From contig CALNVZ010001336.1 in the NCBI GenBank assembly GCA_940671915.1, forward strand, positions 1-64,000: a DNA stretch of 64,000 nucleotides. The letters are read 5' to 3'. This DNA is from Paracentrotus lividus (lineage: Eukaryota; Echinodermata; Echinoidea; Camarodonta; Echinidae). Within the stretch, counting starts at the first letter, position 1, and each line of letters opens with the position of its first letter. Positions 1 to 10,084 of this stretch are shown here, one piece after another. The notes beneath the pieces were generated by a model that was not told the origin of the DNA, searched no databases, and was given only the letters and a program-made list of their open reading frames with translations. Position numbers and translations under genes: made by a program.

Positions 1-953
1 AACTCTTGTATGTGAAAACACAATAGGATATTTACGTCAAACTTCGCTGAACAGCATGTTCAAAGGTCATCACGTGACCAATGTGGAAAAACCCAGTTGC
101 TAAAACTAATATAATTTTTTCCTGTATGTTATTTTTTCCGGCTCACAACATCCGGGTACCCGGTACATATCACAGAACGACGCATGAACAGTACATCGTA
201 TACAATCTTTCATCGTGTTAAAATTACAGAGTGCGGAAGTGCTAAAGAAAGGTAAAAATATGTATGATTTTACACTTTTGTAAGCATAGTTTCGAGGAAA
301 ACAAGTGCAGATGGACTGTGCACGTTTGCCTGCTATAAATCAATCATGAAGTGGATATGTAATCAACATTGTAATAATCATTTGTACCATACTTAATCTA
401 TTGATATTGTAATCATCATTATTAGTACGTACAAACGGTACAGAATATCAACGTTCTATGCCTAGGTCAAAACTGCGGCATACAATTGACTGTACATCTC
501 GAAAATGTATACATATGTATCAGAAATCAAGTCGATATGAAAATTTCATTGTCAGGAGTGTTGCACATTAGACCACTATAGTTATTACGAAAGTCTACAA
601 GAAATTACGCATATCTAACTCATGAGTGAAAATAGTTTTTTTTTTATGATGAAATATCTATCCATACCCCCAGCCTTCGATTTTGATTACTGATATTAGT
701 ATAATTATTATTATTTAGTTGTGATTATAATGAGTAGACTGGTTATTAACTTTGAAATGAATATTCCATAAATTGTATGTTGATGTTGATTGCAAAATTT
801 GTCCATATGCTTTGATATTTGAAGCTATAATTCATACTTGAATAAATCGATGCAAATATTTCCATTAACCATGAGTAACATGACATCACACCTTTATAAA
901 TGTAGTATATAATTAATAATACAGGCTATGTGTTACTATTTTTTTTTTCAAAG
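1..953. other. Upstream flank of TRIM copy 1, matched by 19.73-20.78 kb
   Basis: No further coding exon seen. Blocks such as AAAACACAATAGGATA, GGTCATCACGTGACCAA and TCTTTCATCGTGTT recur in the same order before TRIM copy 2, so this is part of the duplicated unit. It probably holds the promoter; CACGTG (E-box-like) is kept in both copies. Confidence 0.6.
200..250 (+). other. Putative 5' non-coding exon of TRIM copy 1
   Basis: The stretch ending in AAAGAAAG|GTAAAAATATG looks like an exon end plus splice donor about 700 bases before the coding exon. The same place in the second copy (about 19,935-19,983) has AAAAAAAG|GTAAAATTATG. A T-rich acceptor sits just before the ATG in both copies. This is inferred from conservation between paralogues only; the exon start is not defined. 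Confidence 0.35.
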
Positions 954-2819
954 ATGGCTACTGCCTTGACACAAGTTGCCAATCAGAACCTGGAGTGTCC
1001 TATTTGCCTGAGCTTCTTCAAGGATCCCAAGATCTTATCCTGTTCTCATACCTTCTGCAAGGGTTGTCTAGATACTCTCCTGGACTCTCATCCAGATGGA
1101 CAAAGTCTGACATGTCCAGTGTGCCGAGGTGTCACACCGGTTCCAGAAGGAGACATCGGTAAGTTGCAAACGAACATAGCTCTTAGATCTCTCGTTAAAG
1201 ATGTAGAAACGCAGGGTCAGCTCTGTGCCAACTGCGCTCCAGAAGACAAGATGCAAGCCGTAGCCTTCTGCACAGATTGTGGCGAGTACTTGTGCGAATC
1301 CTGCAGAAAATTTCATTCCAAATGGAGCAAGTTCTCTGGCCACTCTGTCGTGTCTGCCAGCGACGTCTTGTCTGGAAAGATTCCTTTGAAGAGGAGACAT
1401 AAATGTCAGAAGCATCCGACAGAGGATGAGGAATGTTTTTGTTTCACATGTGGCATATACGTCTGTTTCAGATGCGGTGTTCTGGACCATACTCACCAGG
1501 GACACAAGATTGCAGAGGCATCTGTACACGAAACCGAGCAAAAAAAAGGTATCGAGAAACTGACATCAAAAGCAGTCAACAAGAAAGATGTTGCCGAGCA
1601 ATTCATTGCTTCTGTCAAAGAAGAGCGAGACAAAATACAGAAACTGCAGACCAAATTGAACGACGACATTGAGGAAGCATTTGAGGACTCCGTCAAGAAA
1701 TTGACGGAGAGGAAAGAGTTGCTGAAGAGGGAGGTTGGACAACAAATGGCGGACTTCGACACTTCGTTAGCAGATTTGGAGAACAAAACTCGTGAGCACA
1801 TCGGCAAAGTGACTGGGATGAGTGGGTTGGTCGAAAATGGCCTCCGGGTACCTCTGCAGAAGGAAGCCCTGAAAGCACATACCACTCTGTGTCAGGAGCT
1901 AGAGCAGATTCTTGACAAGTTTGAACCTGATGAGAAGGAGTTGAAAACAACTGGAGAAGGATGTGAAAGACTGCGCTTTGAACGGACGAAGGAATCGAAC
2001 AGACTCGAGTTGGGCCGTGTTGTTAAAGAGAAGTCAAAATGGGTTCTAGTTGCTGATAAGAAGCTTCCAACCCCAGACAGCATGCGTGGAATGACAGCCT
2101 CTCCTGATAATACAATGTCTATATGTTGCGATAAAGGAGGCATACCAATCTACTCTGCAGAAGGTCACTTACAAGAAACAATGAAGGAGATGGTTAAGGC
2201 TCGCAGATTAGACTATTTACCGGATGGGCGTTTTGTAGTCATTGATACTGAAAACCATGTTACCCTTTACGCAACCAATGGAGATGATCTTAATGTTGTG
2301 TTCAATATCCCGCCTAACAAACCGTCTATTGGCGGTTTAACAATTAATAAGGAAGGCCACATTATCATAAGTTACACGGATTCCAAGAAGATACAAGTGT
2401 TCCAACCAGCAGGCGGGGAGGCAGTCCGAGATATCACATGTTGTAACTTTGTACCATACCAAATGTTCGCCATGCGTTCGAGCCAGATGCTCGTTGCTCT
2501 GGTGGGTGATTACAAAACAGTACATGTACTCGATGGTATGACCGGTACCTCACTTTACAGTATCGCTAAAGATGAGTTCTTGGCATACCCTACTGTATGT
2601 GAGGATGATGCAGTCATGATTGCATGGGTGAATAATGGTCAGGGTTTGCTTAGCATTGCTCTCTACACACCAAAGCTAGAATTGAAGAAAACACTCATCA
2701 ATGAGTTTAAGATTGCGAAACCTGTTAGAGGATGGTACTACCTTCAACAGTTCAACAGCGGAGAGATCGCATTCTGCACTGCCGATAGACTGTACATCTT
2801 CAGAGAAGTAAAGGCATAG
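954..2819 (+). CDS. TRIM-family protein (RING, two B-boxes, coiled coil, propeller-like C-terminus), copy 1
   Basis: Probable E3 ubiquitin ligase of the TRIM family, 621 residues in one coding exon. The RING zinc ligands are visible as C15, C18, C30, H32, C35, C38, C54 and C57. B-box 1 has C91, C94, C106, C109, C114, C117, H121 and H130. B-box 2 has C151, H154, C163, C166, C171, C174, H179 and H184. A Lys/Glu-rich heptad-like stretch at about 190-340 should form the antiparallel coiled coil of TRIM dimers. The last 250 residues contain repeated 'DGRFVV..' and 'GHIII' strand-like blocks, as in NHL/TRIM56-type propellers; there is no SPRY domain. I start at 954, not at the in-frame ATG at 930, because the paralogue begins at the same MAT and a splice acceptor (T-run then CAAAG) ends right before it. 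Target and pathway are unknown; an innate-immune role is only inferred from the family. Confidence 0.9.
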   Translation: MATALTQVANQNLECPICLSFFKDPKILSCSHTFCKGCLDTLLDSHPDGQSLTCPVCRGVTPVPEGDIGKLQTNIALRSLVKDVETQGQLCANCAPEDKMQAVAFCTDCGEYLCESCRKFHSKWSKFSGHSVVSASDVLSGKIPLKRRHKCQKHPTEDEECFCFTCGIYVCFRCGVLDHTHQGHKIAEASVHETEQKKGIEKLTSKAVNKKDVAEQFIASVKEERDKIQKLQTKLNDDIEEAFEDSVKKLTERKELLKREVGQQMADFDTSLADLENKTREHIGKVTGMSGLVENGLRVPLQKEALKAHTTLCQELEQILDKFEPDEKELKTTGEGCERLRFERTKESNRLELGRVVKEKSKWVLVADKKLPTPDSMRGMTASPDNTMSICCDKGGIPIYSAEGHLQETMKEMVKARRLDYLPDGRFVVIDTENHVTLYATNGDDLNVVFNIPPNKPSIGGLTINKEGHIIISYTDSKKIQVFQPAGGEAVRDITCCNFVPYQMFAMRSSQMLVALVGDYKTVHVLDGMTGTSLYSIAKDEFLAYPTVCEDDAVMIAWVNNGQGLLSIALYTPKLELKKTLINEFKIAKPVRGWYYLQQFNSGEIAFCTADRLYIFREVKA

Positions 2820-3237
2820 GCTTAACATCTCATGAGATAATCATCAACCATCAGTATTGTTTTGATCATGTGAGGGATGCATAATAATGCGTTATTTTAT
2901 CATGAAATCGTTTTATCAACTAACTGAAAGTTTAACCTTACCCAATGCTATTAAAATTGACAACAGCGGAACTGCTTGGCAAGACATTGCAGATGTATAT
3001 CTATTATGTAACCTCTCTGCAGAAATAATTGACCGACGTATCCAGGCTTTGGTCCGATGTGGAGGGGGTAAAATATGCATACTGGAATCGTGTTCAGAGC
3101 AATATACAAAATATATGGCAATCATCAGGATCACAACGCTGGATAATATAGAAATGCGTTCAAATTAATGGGGATGAGCAAAACATAGTCGTTGGTCTAT
3201 CATGGTCGATCTACAGCCCTGATGTCATCTTCATTAC

Positions 3238-3966
3238 TTTCACCACATCCACATGTTAATTATGTTCCATAACACCCTCAATCAAAGTTATGTGTAGTCA
3301 ATCTTGGATGTCACGGTTGTTTCCAAAGTCGATTGTTTAACTAATATGGGTAAATATATTCTCGCATTTGCTGGACACTGAAATGTCTTTTCATTTTTCG
3401 GTGATCTCACATCCACATGTTAATAAGGTTCCATAACACCCTCAATCAAAGTTATGTGTTGTCAAACTTTGAAGTCACGGTTGTTTCCAAAGTCGATTGT
3501 TTAACCATGGATATATAAGAAAGATATCCATGGTTTAACTAATATGGGGAAATATATTCTCGCATTTGCTGGACACTGAAATGTCTTTTCATTTTTCGGT
3601 GATCTCACATCCACATGTTAATAAGGTTCCATAACACCCTCAATCAAAGTTATGTGTTGTCAAACTTTGAAGTCACGGTTGTTTCCAAAGTCGATTGTTT
3701 AACCATGGATATATAAGAGAGATATCCATGGTTTAACTAATATGGGAAAATATATTCTCGCATTTGCTGGACACTGAAATGTCTTTCCATTTTTCGGTGA
3801 TCTCACATCCATGTTAATTAGGTACCATAAGATCCTCAATCAAATTTATGTGTAGTCAAACTTTGATGTCACGGTTGTTTCCAAAGTCGATTGTTTGACT
3901 AATATGGGGAAATACATTCTCGCATTTGCTGGACACTGAAATGTTTTTTCATTTTTTGGTGATCTC
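3238..3966. repeat. Four-unit tandem repeat (165 or about 198 bp) downstream of TRIM copy 1
   Basis: Four head-to-tail units begin near 3243, 3408, 3606 and 3803 with CACATCCACATGTTAAT or a close variant. Units 1 and 4 are about 165 bp. Units 2 and 3 are about 33 bp longer because of an inserted palindrome. The matching region after TRIM copy 2 (about 23,070-23,210) has one unit, so the array expanded after the gene duplication. Confidence 0.8.
3506..3532. mobile_element. 27-bp palindromic insertion with 7-bp duplication
   Basis: A short hairpin with stem CATGGATAT / ATATCCATG sits between two copies of GTTTAAC (3499-3505 and 3533-3539). Units without it have a single GTTTAAC. The same insert is in the next unit at about 3704-3730. 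This looks like a tiny MITE or filled target site that was then copied with its unit. Confidence 0.6.
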
Positions 3967-3999
3967 GGCTATTGTTTCGTCAAGCTTCTTTTAATTTCT

Positions 4000-4429
4000 T
4001 TTCCCTCGAAGACCATACAGAAACAAAACAATCATTACAACAATTCTTGATTCAAGCTTAGTTTATTTTCAATTATGTTCCTGTCATCAAACTTAATATA
4101 TAGTAGTAATAAGTACAAAAGTAACGTTAATATCAATCTAAAATGTATAATGTCATACAATGGAATAAGAGGACATCATTTCATAACCTTCCATTAGAGT
4201 GGAACAGCATAATTTATTTTGTCAAAAAGCGAGAGTGAACCAACACTGATGTGAGGCCCCTCCAAAATAGGGTACCCTTACAAAATTTATTTGATTATAC
4301 TCTTGCAAATATACCACCCATTCATTCTCAGAATATTATGTAACCCTCAATTAGGATATTTGCACACCCCTATTTTATAATGGAGCAATCCTCAAAACCC
4401 CATCTCAGTGGTCAAACCATGTGGTTGGT
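4000..4429. other. Non-coding stretch; right edge of the duplicated TRIM unit
   Basis: Similarity to the region after TRIM copy 2 continues to about 4210 (TTCATAACC.TCCAT.AGAGTGGAAC in both) and then stops. No gene seen in the remainder. Confidence 0.5.
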
Positions 4430-4500
4430 CATCATTATCCTTGCTGATGCTGACACACAAAGATTGATCACTGTTTTCCTCTCTTCATTATTATTTGCAG
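4430..4500. repeat. 71-bp direct repeat, left copy
   Basis: Matches 10014-10084 with one clear difference (GCAG against ACAG at the end). The pair brackets 5.5 kb that includes the large array-bearing element. The repeat starts CATCATTATCCTTGCTGATG. Confidence 0.85.
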
Positions 4501-6084
4501 GTAAGAAAAGATACATTTTATCATTATCATAACTGATGTAATATGCTTTTAATGTTGTTATGCTATTCTGGAGAAGAGTTTCATGTATATCTTCTCTTCT
4601 GATTAATGTGAATTTAGTTTCATCAATACTATAGTATAATCATGGATGTCTAGATACAATTAGTTAAGATTTAGTTTATTCTCTCTTCAGATATATTGTT
4701 CCTGAAAGGTTAAAGTAGAAATAGTTATCAGTAAAACTATTTCGACATTCTTTTTAAACTTGTATGGAAACTGTATATAATATTAGAGTCAGTACTCAAA
4801 GGTGCATGTGCATATATGCATGTGTTGTATATTCTTTTGTTCTTTGTTCTTCTCAAGAAAGTATCTGTTATCAAAGTGTTATGTAATTTAGGCTTCTTTA
4901 ACTTTTCAGCTTGTTACCTTGACCACTGAAAGTTCTGTTTACTTTTAAGATTTGTTAAGAATAAGTAATACTAAGGGTTAAGCTATAGCATGCTGTAAGG
5001 AAATGTTTGTAGCATAGGCTTCGGAACCGGGGGGGGGGGGGGGCTTGGGGGCGCAGCCCCCCAAGCCCCCCCCCCCCCTCCCAATATTTTTTGATGCCAT
5101 AAAGATATCGGCCATCTCCCTTACGATATAATCATATTTGATTCAGATGATATAATATATAGATCTCAACCCAAGATTTTTAACCTTATTATTATTTATT
5201 ATTTTTTAGAGACATCATTAAGCCCCTCCCATAATTTTAATGAGGTTGAGATATCATTGGATTTCCCACCATATTTTTTTAATAAAATGCTGATATTTCA
5301 GGGCTCTATTGACAAAATTTTTGGCTCGCGCTGCGCGCTCGCACATTTTTAATAATAATTTCTTTTTTTGATAGGAACAAGGGGACCCTACTATCTTGAT
5401 TGGGGATCAGCAATTGCGCCCCCGGTGTTTCGGGGGAGGGGGCTTCACTATTTTTGACCCCCCCCCCTTCTGCTCATAATTCATTTTGAAATGCTCATAT
5501 TTCATTTTTCTCTTGACAATTTTTTTTCAGCTCACACTGCGTGCTCGCATGTCTTTCTGTTTAAACTTTTTCTAAAAATAGGAACAAGGGGTCCCTACTA
5601 TCTTCTTGGCGGATCCAGGTGGCCGAAGCGGCCGCCCCCTCTATTGGCGGCGCAAAAATAAAAGAAAAAGGGAAAAGAGGAGAAAAATAAGGGGAAAAGA
5701 AGGAAAAAGTAAGGAGAGGAGAAATAGGAAGATTAAAAGTGAAAACAGTAGGACAAAATAAAGAAGAAAATAAAGCCAGGTAACTATATCAAAAGATTTT
5801 CGATCGCTGTTCGCTTCCCATTACCTGATTAAATCATGTTCATAATTATGAGGATTAAAAAAAGTGCTTAAAATATTTCAGCTCTCACTCTGCACTCGGA
5901 TTACTTTTTCTTATCTGTCTGATGAGATATTTTTATCCTCTTTTTGAGCACATAGCGCTCAAAATGTAAAGCTTTGTGGTCAATATATAAAAAGTTTCAG
6001 ATCGCGCTTTGCCGCTCACATTATTGTTTGCTGAAAAGTGTCCTTTTTATGAGCATAGCACCAAAAAACGCTTAAAATGCACTA

Positions 6085-7671
6085 TTTTCAGGTTGATAAA
6101 TCAAATATTTCCAAATCGCGCTTCGCGCTGGCATTATTTAATGAAATTATCTTCTTGACTTAAAAATGGACCGTTTTCTAGGTGATATATAAAAAAAATT
6201 TCAACTCGCGCTTCGCGCTCGAAATGTTTAATTAAGTATCTTCTTTATGAGCATAGCACCAAAAATGCACTATTTTCAGGTTGATATATTGACAAAATTT
6301 TGGGCTCGCGCTTCGCGCTCGCATTGTTTAAGGAGATAAGTATCTTTATCATTAGGGTTGCACCAAAAAAAAAAAAACGCTGAAAATGCACTGTTTTCAG
6401 TTGATATGTATAAAAAGTTCGGCTCGCGCTTCGCGGTCGCATTGTTTAATTAGGTGAGAATTTTCTTTATGAGCATAGCACCAAAAATGCTTAAAAATGC
6501 ACTATTTTCAGGTTGATATATCAAAAATTTGGGGCTCTCGCTTCGCACTCGCATTATTTAATGAGATATATTTTTCATTAGGGGAGCACAAAAAACGCTT
6601 AAATGCACTGTTTTCAGTTGATATGTATAAAAAAATTCGGCTCGCGCTTCGCGCTCGCATTGTTTAATTAGGTCAGAATTTTCTTTATGAGCGTAGCACA
6701 AAAAATGCTTAAATATGCACTATTTTCAGGTTGATATATCAAAAATTTTCGGCTCGCGCTTCGCGCTCGCATTATTTAATGAGATATCTTTCTCATTAGG
6801 GGAGCACAACAAACGCTTAAATGCACTGTATTCAGTTGATATGTATAAAAAATTCGGCTCGCGCTTCGCGCTCGCATTGTTTAATTAGGTGAGAATTTTC
6901 TTTATGAGCATAGCACCAAAAATGCTTAAAAATGCACTATTTTCAGGTTGATATATCAAGAATTTTTGGCTCGCGCTTCGCGCTCGCATTGTTTAAGGAG
7001 ATAAGTATCTTTATCATTAGGGTTGCACAAAAAAAAAATAACGCTGAAAATGCACTGTTTTCAGTTGATATGTATAAAAAAATTCGGCTCGCGCTTCACG
7101 CTCGCATTGTTTAATTAGGTCAGAATTTTCTTTATGAGCATAGCACCAAAAATGCTTAAATATGCACTATTTTCAGGTTGATATATCAAAAATTTTCGGC
7201 TCGCGCTTCGCGCTCGCATTATTTATGAGATATCTTTCTCATTAGGGGAGCACAAAAAAACTCTTAAATGCACTGTTTTCAGTAATTGATATGTATAAAA
7301 AATTCGGCTCGCGCTTCGCGCTCGCTTGTTTAATTAGGTGAGAATTTTCTTTATGAGCATAGCACCAAAAATGCTTAAAAATGCACTATTTTCAGGTTGA
7401 TATATCAAGAATTTTGGCTCGCGCTTCGCGCTCGCATTGTTTAAGGAGATAAGTATCTTTATCATTAGGGTTGCACAAAAAAAAATAACGCTGAAAATGC
7501 ACTGTTTTCAGTTGATATGTATAAAAAAATTCGGCTCGCGCTTCACGCTCGATTGTTTAATTAGGTCAGAATTTCTTTATGAGCATAGCACAAAAATGCT
7601 TAAATATGCACTATTTTCAGGTTGATATATCAAAAATTTTCGGCTCGCGCTTCGCGCTCGCATTATTTAAT
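6085..7671. repeat. Tandem array of about 111-bp units with a GCTCGCGCTTCGCGC core
   Basis: About 14 units, each with a GC-rich core (GGCTCGCGCTTCGCGCTCGC) in an AT-rich spacer. Two spacer types largely alternate. One reads ATTGTTTAATTAGGT..TTTATGAGCATAGCACC, the other ATTATTTAATGAGATATC..CATTAGGGGAGCAC. This gives a higher-order repeat of about 225 bp. The GCGC-TTC-GCGC core can form a small hairpin. Short ORFs inside it are repeat artefacts. Confidence 0.9.
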
Positions 7672-7946
7672 TTTTTTTTTTTTTTTTTATTTTTTTTTTA
7701 TTTAAAAAATATTTATTCAGGATAAAACATGATCAGCCAGAGGCTGTTTTTTACATCATGGTCCTGATTAGGACATATACATAATATCAGAATGCAAAAC
7801 AAGTGTAAATCATAAGCGACAAAATTAATAATACAACCGTATAAATAAATTGATAATACACACTATAAACAAATAATAATACAATATGTAAATTTTGTAG
7901 ATTTAAAGAAGAGGGGAAGTAGAGAGAGAAAGTAAAGAGAAGATAG

Positions 7947-7986
<40 letters not shown>

Positions 7987-8028
7987 GGAGGAGGGAGAGA
8001 GAGAGAGAGAAAGAGTGTGTGAGAAAGA

Positions 8029-8063
<35 letters not shown>

Positions 8064-8611
8064 AAGAGTGTGTGAGAAGAGAGAGAGAGAGAATAGAGAG
8101 AGAGGAGAGAGAAGAAAGAAGCAATAGAAAATTAGAAATGCATAAACATGATCGATTGATCAGAGAGGAGAAAGAAACGCAAATGTAATTTACGTAAGAA
8201 ATGAAGAAAAAAGTAAAGTTGAGAGGGAAACGTATAGCATTGTAATTAATAAAGCAATACAGCAAAATAAATTACAAACAAACATGAATAACAATTCATT
8301 AATTATCAAAAATAATTCAGCTTAAAAAGTATACTAGTAAGCGTGAGTAAATAAATTATAAATAGGTACGAATATGTTTGGGGATTAGTAAAGAATAACT
8401 TTAGGAGTTATTAGAAATGAAGTTGCTTGTATTGTCTTTTGAAGGAAGGAAGTGTTCCAATAATTTTGTAACTCATTCGGGAGATTATTCCACGTTTTGG
8501 GGCCTGAATATCTGAAGGAATGTTTAGAGTTCGATATTTGGTTTGGGTAGGACAACATTTAAAGAGTCGGAATTTCGGGTATTAAAGCCATGCCTATCAA
8601 AATACATTTCG
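7672..8611 (-). mobile_element. 5'-truncated LINE (CR1/jockey-like) inserted in the array
   Basis: The T-run at 7672-7700 is a poly-A tail on the minus strand. The flanks are a duplication, ATTTAAT, at 7665-7671 and 8612-8618. Just before a stop near 8385, the minus strand encodes a reverse-transcriptase C-terminal signature, RYSGPKTWNNLPNELQ. Only this tail of the RT survives. A (GA)n tract at 7920-8110 lies in its 3' UTR. The array resumes in register after it. Confidence 0.8.
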
Positions 8612-9180
8612 ATTTAATGAGATATCTTTCTCATTAGGGTGGAGCACTAAAAAAACTCTTAAATGCACTGTTTTCAGTAATTGATATGTATAAAAAATTC
8701 GGCTCGCGCTTCGCGCTCGCATTGTTTAATTAGGTCAGAATTTTCTTTATGAGCATAGCACCAAAAATGCTTAAAAATGCACTATTTTCAGGTTGATATA
8801 TCAAGAAATTTTGGCTCGCGCTTCGCGCTCGCATTGTTTAATGAGATATCTTTTTCATTAGGGTAGCACAAAAAACGCTTGAAATGCACTGTTTTCAGGT
8901 TGATATAATATTTAAAAAAATCGGCTCGCGCTTCGCGCTCGCATTGTTTAATTAAGTGAATATCTTCTTCATGAACATAGCACCAAAAATGCTTTAAAAT
9001 GCACTATTTTCAGGTTGATATATCAAAAATTTTCGGCTCGCGCTCGCATTGCTTATCGAAAGCATCTTCTTTATGAGCATAGCAAACACGCGTTAGATGC
9101 ACAGTTTTCAGGTTGAATTATCAAAAATTTTCGGCTCCCCTTACGATATTTTTCCTAGCTCGCGCTTCGCGCTCGCACAT
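8612..9180. repeat. Continuation of the GCGC tandem array
   Basis: About five further units after the LINE insertion, becoming irregular near 9040-9170, where cores are shortened. Confidence 0.85.
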
Positions 9181-10013
9181 CATTATTCATAAGGAAAATA
9201 ATAAAGCATACAAGAAGGTATTCATAGAATTTTATATCATAATCAGCTTAGCTTGATTAGGCCTCGGACTAGTAGTCTTTTGGGGTTTTTTTTTTTCTTA
9301 AAAAGAACCAAAAAAAAGAAGAAAAAAAAAGATGAAAAGAAGACTTAGTCACTTTCAAAAACTCTGTCAGCGTTGGAGGGGGGGGGGGTAGGGGGGTAAT
9401 AAAAAAACATCCCGAAATATTTGGTGCTGAAAAAAAAATTGAGCCCCCCCCCCCCCCCAATTCTGAAAATCTTCCGAAGCCTATGTGTAGTAATAGAGAA
9501 TAGTGTTTAGAGATTACGAGAGTTAGAGAGTTAATTTGGAAAGAACTAAGGGATCACCTCAGAAAGGGCAACAAGGTATATATTATTCATTTAGGATGTG
9601 GAACAAAGAAAGTGTTCATCTGGCACAGAAGTTTTCATATAGGAATCAGGGGATCATCTCGACAGTTCAGGATTAAGACTGGAGGATGTTCTTGATTGTA
9701 TCAATAGGCCATGTGGTTGATGGTTCTTTAGAAGATAAGCTAAGATAGGTCATACTATATTTCCTTAATGAGAGATCAGTTAACTTATTTAGTTACCATG
9801 ATTATGTTAAAGAATATTCATAGAGAATTAGGAATTAAAGTTGTTTACCTTAGCTTATAAGAAGTACTAGAGTTATGCATGTTATATATAGAGTATGTAT
9901 AGAGGACAAGTTGATATGGGATAATCATAAGCCGCGAAAGTGAGTTTGATAGATGAAGTCTATCCTTGATTATGTATATTAATTGTTATGTGACATACTT
10001 CTTTTAATAAATG

Positions 10014-10084
10014 CATCATTATCCTTGCTGATGCTGACACACAAAGATTGATCACTGTTTTCCTCTCTTCATTATTATTTACAG
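10014..10084. repeat. 71-bp direct repeat, right copy
   Basis: Near-identical partner of 4430-4500. It follows AATAAATG and is followed by AGAGAGAG, whereas the left copy is followed by GTAAGAAAAG. Confidence 0.85.

Larger units (their letters stand above)
5013..9485. mobile_element. 4.5-kb inverted-terminal-repeat element carrying a GCGC tandem array
   Basis: The ends are perfect inverted repeats: CATAGGCTTCGGAA at 5013-5026 and TTCCGAAGCCTATG at 9472-9485. Both ends abut the same 5-bp sequence TGTAG (5008-5012 and 9486-9490), which is a target-site duplication. Long G and C runs follow each end. No transposase ORF is visible, so it is non-autonomous. A 5-bp duplication with CA termini would fit a hAT5-type element or another 5-bp class; the family is inferred. 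Confidence 0.8.

Noticed and set aside
930..953. Upstream ATG extending TRIM copy 1
   Set aside because: MLLFFFSK is encoded by an intronic T-run; the paralogue starts at the later ATG.
6085..7671. Regularly spaced repeats suggestive of a CRISPR array
   Set aside because: Units are tandem satellite copies with similar spacers, in a eukaryotic genome, inside a transposon.
7903..8265. 120-residue Ser/Leu-rich ORF
   Set aside because: Made by a (GA)n microsatellite in a LINE 3' region.
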